Shown here in pieces: positions 30,163 to 37,241 of a DNA stretch of 64,000 nt. Under the pieces are notes generated by a model. That model saw only the letters and a program-made list of their open reading frames with translations, searched no databases and was not told the DNA's origin. Source of the stretch: Chitinophagales bacterium (GTDB lineage Bacteria > Bacteroidota > Bacteroidia > Chitinophagales > CAIOSU01); NCBI GenBank assembly GCA_026003335.1, contig BPHB01000001.1, forward strand, positions 1,758,591 through 1,822,590, written 5' to 3'. The stretch's first letter is position 1; each line of letters starts with the position of its first letter. The translations under genes were made by a program, and so were the position numbers.

Positions 30163-31107
30163 GTGGACCCTTCAATCAAAATATTTTCCGGCAGTGCATC
30201 GCGCTACCTGGCCAAAAAAATTGCCGCCTGCTACGGGCAGCCGCTGGGCAATCTCACCATTCAGCGGTTCAGTGACGGAGAGTTTCAGCCTATCATTACT
30301 GAAAATGTGAGAGGCTCCTTCTTCTTCATCATTCAGTCCACCTTCGCCCCATTTGACAATCTGATGGAGTTGCTGATGATTATTGACGCTGCCAAGCGGG
30401 CCTCAGCCGATTACATCGTAGCCGTGATTCCTTATTTCGGGCTGGCCCGGCAGGATCGCAAAGACCGTCCCAGAGTATCTATAGGAGCCAAACTGGCTGC
30501 CAATCTGATTACGGCTGCCGGGGCTAATCGTGTCATGACCATGGATTTGCATGCCGGACAGATTCAGGGTTTCTTTGATATACCCGTTGACCATCTTAAC
30601 AGTTCAGCTATTTTCATACCCTACATTGAAACCCTAGGCCTCTCCAACATTACGTTTGCATCACCGGATGTGGGCAGCACGGCTCGTGCGCGTTCGTATG
30701 CCCAGCACTTTAATGCCGATCTGGTGATCTGCGATAAATATAGGGTGCGCGCCAATGAAATAGCCCAAATGACAGTAATAGGTGATGTGACCGGCAAAAA
30801 TGTAATCCTGGTGGACGACATCATTGACACAGCCGGCACCATCTGCAATGCAGCATCCATTCTTATAGAAAAAGGAGCTGAAAGTGTAAGAGCATTCTGC
30901 ACCCATCCGGTGCTTTCAGGAAATGCCTATGAAAGAATACAAAACTCCAAGCTCACCGAACTGGTGGTGTGTGATACTATTCCGATAAGAGACGAAAAAC
31001 CTCATGATAAGATCAAGGTGCTATCGGTAGACGAAATTTTTGCTACGGCCATAAGGCGCACCCATGAACATAAATCCATCACTTCTTTATTTATAAATCC
31101 TTACTAA
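30163..31107 (+). CDS. prs: Ribose-phosphate pyrophosphokinase
   Basis: A 314-residue PRPP synthetase making phosphoribosyl pyrophosphate from ribose-5-phosphate and ATP for nucleotide, His and Trp synthesis. Landmarks are IKIFSGSASRYLAKKIA, RFSDGEFQP (about 37-45), the flexible-loop region YFGLARQDRKDRPRVSIGAK (about 88-107), MDLHAGQIQGFFDIPVDHL (about 127-145) and the PRPP-binding VILVDDIIDTAGT (about 212-224). The start is GTG at 30163, directly followed by conserved sequence. It is probably co-transcribed with rplY 15 bp downstream. Confidence 0.97.
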   Translation: MDPSIKIFSGSASRYLAKKIAACYGQPLGNLTIQRFSDGEFQPIITENVRGSFFFIIQSTFAPFDNLMELLMIIDAAKRASADYIVAVIPYFGLARQDRKDRPRVSIGAKLAANLITAAGANRVMTMDLHAGQIQGFFDIPVDHLNSSAIFIPYIETLGLSNITFASPDVGSTARARSYAQHFNADLVICDKYRVRANEIAQMTVIGDVTGKNVILVDDIIDTAGTICNAASILIEKGAESVRAFCTHPVLSGNAYERIQNSKLTELVVCDTIPIRDEKPHDKIKVLSVDEIFATAIRRTHEHKSITSLFINPY

Positions 31108-31122
31108 AAGCAATCTTGAATT

Positions 31123-31767
31123 ATGAAATCACTAACTCTGGAAGGCACGCTGCGCGAAGAAACCGGCACAAGAAAAGCCCGCAAATACAGAAGAGAAGGT
31201 TTCGTTCCCTGTGCCATTTACGGGCGTGGTGAAACGTTACATTTTTACGCCCCATACAATGCATTTCAGAAAATTATTTATACCCCTGAATTTTTCACCG
31301 TTACGGTGAAAATCGGGGCTAAAGAGTACAACACCATACTCCGGGAGGCTCAGTTCCACCCAGTAACTGACCGCTTATTGCATGCGGATTTTCTGGAGCT
31401 GGAACAAACCAGAAAAGTCACCACGGAAGTCCCTGTAAAGCTGGTGGGACAGCCGGCAGGGGTAAAGGCAGGAGGCAAATTAGACCAGAAAATGAGAAAA
31501 CTAAAAATCAGGGCTCTGCCTCAGCATCTGTTAGAGTATATCGAAGTCAACGTGGAGCCGCTGGAAGTGGGAAAATCCATCCGGGTTCAGGATATTAAAA
31601 TGCCCAATATAGAAATTCTCAATGCGGGATATCTGCCTGTTGCAACGGTCTATGCTACCCGCACAGCTGACAAGGCCGGGGCCCCCGCATCAGCCACACC
31701 GGCAGCTGGTGCGGCTAATGCCGCTGCTGGGGAGAAAAAGGCAGAAGTTAAAACAGAAAAGAAATAA
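31123..31767 (+). CDS. rplY: 50S ribosomal protein bL25 (CTC form)
   Basis: A 214-residue member of the long bL25/CTC type. The N-terminal L25 domain (1-90), with EGTLREETGTRKARKYRREG and FVPCAIYGRGE, binds 5S rRNA in known ribosomes. The second beta-barrel CTC domain (about 95-185) starts TTEVPVKLVGQPAGVKAGG. The last 30 residues are an Ala/Lys/Glu-rich tail (ASATPAAGAANAAAGEKK) that is probably disordered. It follows prs after 15 bp and precedes pth. Confidence 0.95.
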   Translation: MKSLTLEGTLREETGTRKARKYRREGFVPCAIYGRGETLHFYAPYNAFQKIIYTPEFFTVTVKIGAKEYNTILREAQFHPVTDRLLHADFLELEQTRKVTTEVPVKLVGQPAGVKAGGKLDQKMRKLKIRALPQHLLEYIEVNVEPLEVGKSIRVQDIKMPNIEILNAGYLPVATVYATRTADKAGAPASATPAAGAANAAAGEKKAEVKTEKK

Positions 31768-31831
31768 AGTACCTGCCAGCTGCGACCATGGTCTCTTCCA
31801 TGTGCCGGTAGGTTAACGACCTGAATTCTGC

Positions 31832-32386
31832 GTGAAATTTCTCATTGCTGGTCTGGGAAACATTGGTGACGAATATGTAAATACCCGTCACAACATAGGT
31901 TTTCAGATTGTGGACCGTCTGGCCGGTGAAATCCCTGGTTTTACTTCCGGAAGGCTGGCTTATCATTGCAGCGTCAAATACAAAGGGCGTACCCTCTATC
32001 TGATTAAACCCACCACCTACATGAATCTGAGCGGCAAGGCAGTCAAATACTGGCTAGACAATCTAAGAATGCCTCTTGAACACCTTTTGGTAGTTACCGA
32101 TGATATCGCCTTACCCTTTGGCAAGCTGAGAATCAGAAAAAGCGGCAGCGATGGGGGGCACAATGGCCTCAAAAGCATTATAGAAGCCTTAGGCACCAAC
32201 GCCTTCCCCCGCCTGCGTTTTGGCATCGGCAGTAATTTCCCCAAAGGATACCAAACCGAATATGTGTTGGGCACATGGACGCCTGAAGAACAAAAGATGC
32301 TTGCTGAAAAAATTGATTATGCCTGTGAAGCCATCCGAAGTTTTACGACCCTCGGTATTGATCGCACCATGAATCTTTTCAACTAA
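31832..32386 (+). CDS. pth: Peptidyl-tRNA hydrolase
   Basis: A 184-residue Pth that frees tRNA from prematurely released peptidyl-tRNA. It starts with GTG (FLIAGLGNIGDEYVNTRHNIGF follows at once). The catalytic His is in NTRHNIGF (near 21), YLIKPTTYMNLSG and TDDIALPFGKLRIRKSGSDGGHNGLKSI complete the signature. The rplY-pth pairing is common in bacteria. Its stop codon lies inside the outer arm of the attC-like palindrome described below. Confidence 0.96.
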   Translation: MKFLIAGLGNIGDEYVNTRHNIGFQIVDRLAGEIPGFTSGRLAYHCSVKYKGRTLYLIKPTTYMNLSGKAVKYWLDNLRMPLEHLLVVTDDIALPFGKLRIRKSGSDGGHNGLKSIIEALGTNAFPRLRFGIGSNFPKGYQTEYVLGTWTPEEQKMLAEKIDYACEAIRSFTTLGIDRTMNLFN

Positions 32387-32511
32387 CGGTGTGTATAAGC
32401 GTAGTGCGGGTTTCGGATCGGTTCACTATCCACCGACACTAATGATTTTTTAAATGATAAAAGCCTCACTTTTACCTTTTCAGCCCGCATTACGCTTATA
32501 CTTTGTTGTGT
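32381..32511 (-). other. attC-like imperfect palindrome downstream of the restriction-modification genes
   Basis: GTATAAGCGTAGTGCGGG (32393-32410) and CCCGCATTACGCTTATAC (32484-32501) form an 18-bp stem with one G-T/C-A position around a 73-nt variable centre. Read on the minus strand, ACACAAC (32511-32505) precedes the stem and GTTAGTT (32387-32381) follows it. Each matches the integron core consensuses RYYYAAC and GTTRRRY at six of seven positions. The site lies just 3' of the endonuclease stop, where a cassette attC is expected. No integrase is in the window. It could instead be another mobile repeat or a long terminator-like hairpin. Confidence 0.45.
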
Positions 32512-32527
32512 TTTAGTTGCGCCCCTT
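32505..32527 (+). repeat. Left imperfect inverted repeat bounding the restriction-modification unit
   Basis: This 23-nt sequence starts GTTGTGTTT and ends CGCCCCTT. Its reverse complement recurs at 34293-34314, with 20 of 23 positions matching (two substitutions and one gap). It sits 5 bp before the endonuclease stop codon. Confidence 0.65.
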
Positions 32528-32532
32528 TTTTC

Positions 32533-33318
32533 TTATTTTATTTCTGTCACTTCTTCATATAAGACCGGCAGCTTATCTTGCCTCATTCTGAATTTTGTTC
32601 CATGATTATGACCTGTCCGCGCGTCAAAGTCCACTAGAATGTAATTTTTTTCTATAGCTTCTACAAACTTCTCAATGGACAACTTTTTAAGCATCAAAAT
32701 TTTGTTATAATGGTAGTATTCTTCTCCCTCTATTCGCTTCACTTGTGCTTGTACATAAAAACAGTTGTGTAGCTTGGTTCCGGCTTTATGTAACAAGTCA
32801 TCAAAACCCCAATAAGGTTGAGGATCAAGTTCTCCCAGTCCTATTCTTTCTTTAACTGTTTTTAGCCAATTTGCATGTCTCTCCGCTACGGCTGAAGCAT
32901 CAAATGAAATCAATACCTTTTTTTGTTTTCTGTCAACGATTACCATAAATCCTCTATCGCTTCTATTTCGACCGCCTATTGTTTGTCTGAAACTCATTTC
33001 ATTGTCAGGATATTTTGAGCCAGCTTCTTGATGAGTCCAACCATATCTAAGTAGAAAAATTTGAGGTACGAATTTTAATGCTCTTGGAGATGGCTCCATG
33101 TGAAACAATGTAGTGAGGGAAGATGTGTTTTCTCTTTGACATTTTAATTCCCATTCTGCGGCATTTGGAATTGGTAAATTGTTTTCTTCTATGCCAAGCA
33201 AATCTTCAAGCGTATTCCCAATACCACCAGAATTTCCTGGGCGTGCATTTTTAACCCAACCCATTGCTCTTATCTTTTTTAACTCGTTAATGAGTTGTTC
33301 TTTTGTGTATATTTTCAT
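32533..33318 (-). CDS. MvaI/BcnI-family type II restriction endonuclease
   Basis: A 261-residue protein matching the MvaI/BcnI family. The N-terminus (KIYTKEQLINELKKIRAMGW) leads into GGIGNTLEDLLGIEENN (about 31-47) and NAAEWELKCQR (about 52-62), which has the E-x-K end of a PD-(D/E)xK site. HMEPSPRALKFVPQIFLLRYGW and NEMSFRQTIGGRNRSDRGFMV follow. Characterised members cut short CC(W/S)GG sites, MvaI as a monomer; the target here is inferred only. The gene is AT-rich compared with its neighbours. It starts 2 bp after the methyltransferase stop, so the two are co-transcribed. Confidence 0.85.
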   Translation of the reverse strand: MKIYTKEQLINELKKIRAMGWVKNARPGNSGGIGNTLEDLLGIEENNLPIPNAAEWELKCQRENTSSLTTLFHMEPSPRALKFVPQIFLLRYGWTHQEAGSKYPDNEMSFRQTIGGRNRSDRGFMVIVDRKQKKVLISFDASAVAERHANWLKTVKERIGLGELDPQPYWGFDDLLHKAGTKLHNCFYVQAQVKRIEGEEYYHYNKILMLKKLSIEKFVEAIEKNYILVDFDARTGHNHGTKFRMRQDKLPVLYEEVTEIK

Positions 33319-33320
33319 TC

Positions 33321-34274
33321 TTATTTCTTCTTTATCGGGGGCTTCCAGAAATCCAAAAGATACTCAAATGTTGTCCCCATTGTTATATAGTTGCTTGGCC
33401 ATCCAAAAATTCCAATATTGTTAACAATATTTCTTCTGTCCCAAATAATAATATTACGTAATTCATAACCTCTTTTTCTTAATTCTTCTACAAGTGCAAT
33501 GTGTAATGTTATTCTTTGGTTTTCCCACCACATGTCCGATACGTTGATAACACAATGTCCTTTTTCTTTGAGTAATGGCAGTAAATCTTCAAAAATGTCT
33601 CCCATTGCCTCTTCCCACTTGTCAATTTCATAAGTGCCTAAATCTCTTTCATCTTGTGAATATTGCTCAACTTTTAAATATTGGTCATTTTTCCTATCTC
33701 GCCTTGATTTGTTTTTTCTTTTTCTGTTAAGCAAGTTAGCATAAGGGGGTGAAGTCCATATTAAACTTATAGTTTCTTTGTCCAAGTATTCTTTAATATT
33801 TCTTGCATCGTCTTGAATTGCTAACTGCTTAGAATTGTTAAACATATTCTGATTAGTTAGTCGAGAACTGCAGAGCTTGATATAGTTAGGGTTTAGGTCA
33901 AAACCTACTGCATTTCTATTTGTGTCTTGTGCTGCCACAAGAGTTGTCCCACTTCCGACAAATGGGTCAAGCACAATCTCTCCCTCATGAGTGAATAATT
34001 CAATGACTTTCCGTGCTAATGAAATTGGAAATGTTGCAGGATGGAGATTTTTATCTCGGATGTCTCTATTTTCATAAAAGAACTCCCAAACTCCTAATTG
34101 TGATTTTAACCAGTCCTTAGCAGTCATACAGTTGATATGTGTCGGGCCACAATCACACGTCTTTTTGTAATTAAGTCCAAGTTTTTTGTTTTCTTTCTTA
34201 GCATTTTTTGTGTCTTTTTCTACTGTGATTTCTTTCATTTTTTTAATATTATATAATTGTTCAAAGGTCGTCAT
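33321..34274 (-). CDS. DNA (N4-cytosine or N6-adenine) methyltransferase of the restriction-modification unit
   Basis: A 317-residue amino-methyltransferase. The AdoMet motif DPFVGSGTTLVAA (about 103-115) is preceded by HPATFPISLARKVIELF (motif X region). The catalytic motif TSPPYAN lies later at about 174-180. TSPPY is typical of N4-cytosine enzymes, which fits an MvaI/BcnI partner. Many related enzymes have TSPPY before the AdoMet motif, so the order here is permuted. Three Cys occur near the N-terminus (CDCGPTHINC). ATG 34274 is chosen; an upstream ATG at 34325 would overlap the divergent gene. It modifies host DNA to protect it from the paired endonuclease. Confidence 0.87.
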   Translation of the reverse strand: MTTFEQLYNIKKMKEITVEKDTKNAKKENKKLGLNYKKTCDCGPTHINCMTAKDWLKSQLGVWEFFYENRDIRDKNLHPATFPISLARKVIELFTHEGEIVLDPFVGSGTTLVAAQDTNRNAVGFDLNPNYIKLCSSRLTNQNMFNNSKQLAIQDDARNIKEYLDKETISLIWTSPPYANLLNRKRKNKSRRDRKNDQYLKVEQYSQDERDLGTYEIDKWEEAMGDIFEDLLPLLKEKGHCVINVSDMWWENQRITLHIALVEELRKRGYELRNIIIWDRRNIVNNIGIFGWPSNYITMGTTFEYLLDFWKPPIKKK

Positions 34275-34292
34275 TTTATTTGTTTTCTTTTT

Positions 34293-34314
34293 AAGGGGCG
34301 AAATTAAACACAAC
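34293..34314 (-). repeat. Right imperfect inverted repeat bounding the restriction-modification unit
   Basis: This 22-nt sequence starts AAGGGGCG and ends ACACAAC directly against the ATG of the fumarylacetoacetase-family gene at 34315. It is the inverted partner of 32505-32527. On the minus strand its outer end reads GTTGTGT, six of seven positions of the GTTRRRY core consensus. Confidence 0.6.
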
Positions 34315-34926
34315 ATGAAAGTCATTTGTGTCGGAAGAAATTATGCCGAGCATGCCCGGGAACTGAAGAATGCTGTTCCCGATGAACCGGTCATCTTCAT
34401 GAAACCTTCTACTGCCCTCATCCGCAACAACAAAGTGCTTTTTTATCCGCAATTTACCCGGCAGCTTCATTATGAAGGGGAACTGGTACTTAAAATCTGT
34501 AAAAACGGAAAAAGCATTGAGGAGCGGTTTGCCCATCGCTATTTTGATGAAATCACCGTAGGCATTGACTTTACAGCACGCGATATTCAGGCACAGAGCA
34601 AAACAAAGGGGTTGCCCTGGGAAACTGCCAAAGCATTTGATGGCTCCGCAGCAGTAGGCAACTTTGTACCTTTGCATCAGCTACCCGATCTTAATAACAT
34701 TCACTTTTCCTTGCTGCAAAACGGCAAAGAGGTACAAAAAGGCACCTCAGCAGATATGCTTTTTAGCTTTACACAGCTGCTTAGCTACATCTCCCGTTAC
34801 TTTACTTTACTGAAAGGCGACCTTCTTTTTACCGGAACACCTGCCGGAGTGGGCGAAGCGCACATACATGACACGTTTGAAGGCTATCTGGAAGGAACAA
34901 AGGTTTTGACCTGCAAAGTGAAATAG
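34315..34926 (+). CDS. Fumarylacetoacetate hydrolase-family protein
   Basis: A 203-residue FAH-fold protein. It begins KVICVGRNYAEHARELKN, shows the metal-binding Glu pair in LHYEGELVLKI (near 53-55), VGIDFTARDIQ and KAFDGSAAVG, and ends with the conserved LLFTGTPAGVG. Known members include acylpyruvases, oxaloacetate tautomerases and 2-hydroxyhepta-2,4-diene-1,7-dioate isomerases; the short single-domain form is most like acylpyruvase or oxaloacetate-tautomerase-type proteins. ATG 34315 is chosen because conserved sequence begins there. Its upstream DNA coincides with the edge of the restriction-modification unit, so its native promoter may have been displaced. Confidence 0.9.
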   Translation: MKVICVGRNYAEHARELKNAVPDEPVIFMKPSTALIRNNKVLFYPQFTRQLHYEGELVLKICKNGKSIEERFAHRYFDEITVGIDFTARDIQAQSKTKGLPWETAKAFDGSAAVGNFVPLHQLPDLNNIHFSLLQNGKEVQKGTSADMLFSFTQLLSYISRYFTLLKGDLLFTGTPAGVGEAHIHDTFEGYLEGTKVLTCKVK

Positions 34927-34964
34927 CTTCTCCCCTCCCCTTCATTTTTTAGATACTTTAAAAG

Positions 34965-35364
34965 CAAGGTTACAGGCCTGTAAGCCGGGTTCTGTTTTTC
35001 GCACGAAGACGAAACGTCTATCATTTATCTGGTCCTGCTGTCACCAACAGGATCTTTCAGCCAACCCCCCGGGGCTCCGCATTCCTGCGGATTGAGCGAG
35101 CAACCCTGTCCTGAACATTTTCAGGGCCCCGGTATATTTGGCCTTTCGGCTTGCAAGGTTTGCCCCACCGATGAGTTGCCCCATCGGAGCGTGAGCTCTT
35201 ACCTCACGTTTTCACCCTCATCCGCCAATGGCGGACAGTTATTTTCTGTGGCACTTTCTGTTCCTGCCCGAAAGCAGGACCCTCCCGTTAGGAGGTGCAA
35301 TGCTCTGTGCCGCCCGGACTTTCCTCCTGCCTTGTGGCAGGCGATAGACCAGCCTGCAACCCTG
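34965..35364 (-). ncRNA. rnpB: RNase P RNA
   Basis: Read on the minus strand, this 400-nt segment contains the universal 5' block GAGGAAAGTCCGGGC (near 35320-35306) and the 3' block ACAGAACCCGGCTTA (near 34995-34981). A 13-bp P1 helix pairs CAGGGTTGCAGGC (35364-35352) with GCCTGTAACCTTG (34977-34965), including two G-T wobbles, and this sets the ends. It is the catalytic RNA that matures tRNA 5' ends. It lies 53 bp downstream of the Smr gene on the same strand. No terminator was recognised after it. Confidence 0.95.
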
Positions 35365-35417
35365 ATTTTAAAGAACATCTGCCTGATTTAACGCGGATTC
35401 CTCCGTTATGATTCCTT

Positions 35418-35804
35418 TTATTTGAAAGTGATCTCTGTTGCCCCGCCATGATATTTCCTGTCTGTAAGAAGCCGCATATTTTTTATATGCGGGTGGCCTT
35501 CCAGCGTCCGGTAAACTGCCTCTCTAAGCCGGTTTTTGCCTTTCCCATGTATGACAATCAGCCTGCTGCATCCCGCTGCCAGTGCCTGATCCAATTGACG
35601 GTTCAGATGATCAAGCTGGACGAGAAGCTTCTCTGTGTCGTCTGCTTGCGGACTGGCGGTTGTCGTTTCATCCAGATGCAGATCCACTTCGGCTATACCG
35701 GAAAAGGCATGTCTGTCTTTAACTTCAACACCTCCCAGCATGAAATGCCTGATCATTTGGACTTGTTCCTCAAAAAAGGTATCTGTCTTTTTCCTTTTGG
35801 CCAT
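35418..35804 (-). CDS. Smr-domain protein
   Basis: A 128-residue protein consisting of a short N-terminal extension and a C-terminal Smr domain. EVDLHLDE (near 39-46) and VIHGKGKNRLREAVYRTL (about 84-101), with the HGKG motif, are diagnostic. A charged helix (TEKLLVQLDHLNRQLDQAL) lies between them. Smr domains of MutS2 and stand-alone proteins are nucleases acting on branched DNA or on mRNA in stalled-ribosome rescue. This one is too short to tell which. It is upstream of rnpB and divergent from the dehydratase gene by 60 bp. Confidence 0.88.
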   Translation of the reverse strand: MAKRKKTDTFFEEQVQMIRHFMLGGVEVKDRHAFSGIAEVDLHLDETTTASPQADDTEKLLVQLDHLNRQLDQALAAGCSRLIVIHGKGKNRLREAVYRTLEGHPHIKNMRLLTDRKYHGGATEITFK

Positions 35805-35864
35805 TTTAGGATAAAATTAAGCCCTGCCGGGGGATTGTGCTTATTTTGGCAGAAGCAAAATCAC

Positions 35865-36815
35865 ATGCACTCCGAATTTACACCGCAAAAACTACTGCAG
35901 GCAGCTAACCGCATAGCCTCTTTTATCCATCAGACACCTGTATTCACCTGCTCATCCCTGAACCACATGAGCGAGGCCAAGTTGTTTTTCAAATGTGAAC
36001 ATTTTCAGAAAGGCGGAGCCTTCAAAATACGGGGTGCCACAAATGCAGGATTACAGCTCAGCCCCCAACAGCGCCAAAGGGGTCTGGCTACACATTCTTC
36101 GGGTAACCATGCGCAGGCTGTAGCCCTGATAGCAAAAAGACTGGGTGTAGCGGCCCACATTGTCATGCCGGAAAACTCCACCGCGGTGAAAGTACAGGCT
36201 GTTGCGGAATATGGAGGACACATTCATTTCTGCAAACCCACCCTGCAGGCCAGGGAGGAAAAACTGGCTGAGATACTTCAGCAGACAGGGGCAGCTTTTA
36301 TTCCGCCCTATAATGACGAGCGGGTTATCATTGGACAGTCTACAGTGGCACAGGAGCTGTTTCATACCGTTACAGACCTGGACATGGTGATTGCTCCGGT
36401 AGGAGGCGGAGGTTTGCTGAGTGGTACTTCGCTGGCCGCACATTTTTTCTCACCGCACACACGGGTGTACGGGGCTGAGCCCGCAGGAGCTGATGATGCA
36501 TGGCAGTCGCTGCGGGCCGGTAGCATTCAACCGGTTGGCCAACCACAAACCATTGCAGACGGCCTGCTCGCCACCCTGGGCAACATTACCTTTGCCGTAA
36601 TTCAAAAATATAGCACAGGAATCCTGGTAGTTTCCGAGGAAGAAATTATACATGCCCTGCGGCTGATATGGGAGCGTATGAAACTCGTTGTTGAACCTTC
36701 CGCAGCCGTAGCGCTCGCTGCTGTGCTGAAAAACAAAAGCCTCTTTAAGAAGAAGCGTGTGGGAATCATTCTCAGCGGTGGTAATGTGGACCTCACCCGC
36801 CTTCCCTTTCACTGA
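35865..36815 (+). CDS. PLP-dependent serine/threonine dehydratase (or serine racemase-like)
   Basis: A 316-residue fold-type II PLP enzyme. The Schiff-base Lys is in FQKGGAFKIRGATNA (near 53), HSSGNHAQAVAL is the Asn loop, and APVGGGGLLSG (about 180-190) binds the PLP phosphate. The C-terminus has GIILSGGNVDL. There is no ACT regulatory domain, so it is the short catabolic or racemase-like form. ATG 35865 is chosen because homology starts there; the frame remains open far upstream through the Smr gene without similarity. It deaminates Ser/Thr through a reactive enamine, and it abuts the ridA gene tail to tail with no intervening base. Confidence 0.9.
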   Translation: MHSEFTPQKLLQAANRIASFIHQTPVFTCSSLNHMSEAKLFFKCEHFQKGGAFKIRGATNAGLQLSPQQRQRGLATHSSGNHAQAVALIAKRLGVAAHIVMPENSTAVKVQAVAEYGGHIHFCKPTLQAREEKLAEILQQTGAAFIPPYNDERVIIGQSTVAQELFHTVTDLDMVIAPVGGGGLLSGTSLAAHFFSPHTRVYGAEPAGADDAWQSLRAGSIQPVGQPQTIADGLLATLGNITFAVIQKYSTGILVVSEEEIIHALRLIWERMKLVVEPSAAVALAAVLKNKSLFKKKRVGIILSGGNVDLTRLPFH

Positions 36816-37202
36816 TTATTTGATGGCAATAGCCGATATTTCCACATGCACATCTTTAGGCAGATGGGCAACCTGGACGGTTTCGCGTGCCGGTGCTGTT
36901 GTCTCATCAAAATACTGTCCATACACCTCGTTGACCACCGGAAAACTGGACATGTCCGTAAGATAGATGGTAGCCTTGACCACATGCGAAAAATTCAGAC
37001 CCGCTGCCTCCAGTATGGCGCCAATATTTTCCATTACCTGTTTGGTCTCGGTGTGAATGTCATCAGTCATCAGCTTGCCTGTATCGGGATGCAGGGCAAT
37101 CTGACCGGAAATAAAAAGCAGATTATCCCACATTACAGCCTGATTGTAGGGTCCGATGGGAAGCGGTGCGCGGTCGGTACGGATAATATGCTTGTCTGCC
37201 AT
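36816..37202 (-). CDS. ridA: RidA-family enamine/imine deaminase
   Basis: A 128-residue YjgF/YER057c/UK114 protein. The signature includes PIGPYNQAV (about 15-23), LLFISGQIALHPDTG, QVMENIGAILEAAG and the substrate Arg in PARETVQVAHLP (near 105). RidA hydrolyses reactive enamine/imine intermediates such as 2-aminoacrylate produced by PLP Ser/Thr dehydratases. Its position end to end with such a dehydratase gene fits that role. It is divergent from the next gene by 39 bp. Confidence 0.95.
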   Translation of the reverse strand: MADKHIIRTDRAPLPIGPYNQAVMWDNLLFISGQIALHPDTGKLMTDDIHTETKQVMENIGAILEAAGLNFSHVVKATIYLTDMSSFPVVNEVYGQYFDETTAPARETVQVAHLPKDVHVEISAIAIK

Positions 37203-37241
37203 GTTCTTATCTTTATTGCATCAAAAATATTAAATGCGGCC

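Noticed and set aside
32411-32483. The centre of the palindrome as an ordinary transcription terminator
   Set aside because: The main stem is long with a 73-nt centre and no T-run immediately follows it; a minor TAAAAG/CTTTTA stem inside is not convincing.
35448-35864. Long open frame continuing upstream of the Ser/Thr dehydratase
   Set aside because: It runs antisense through the Smr gene and shows no similarity; conserved dehydratase sequence begins at 35865.
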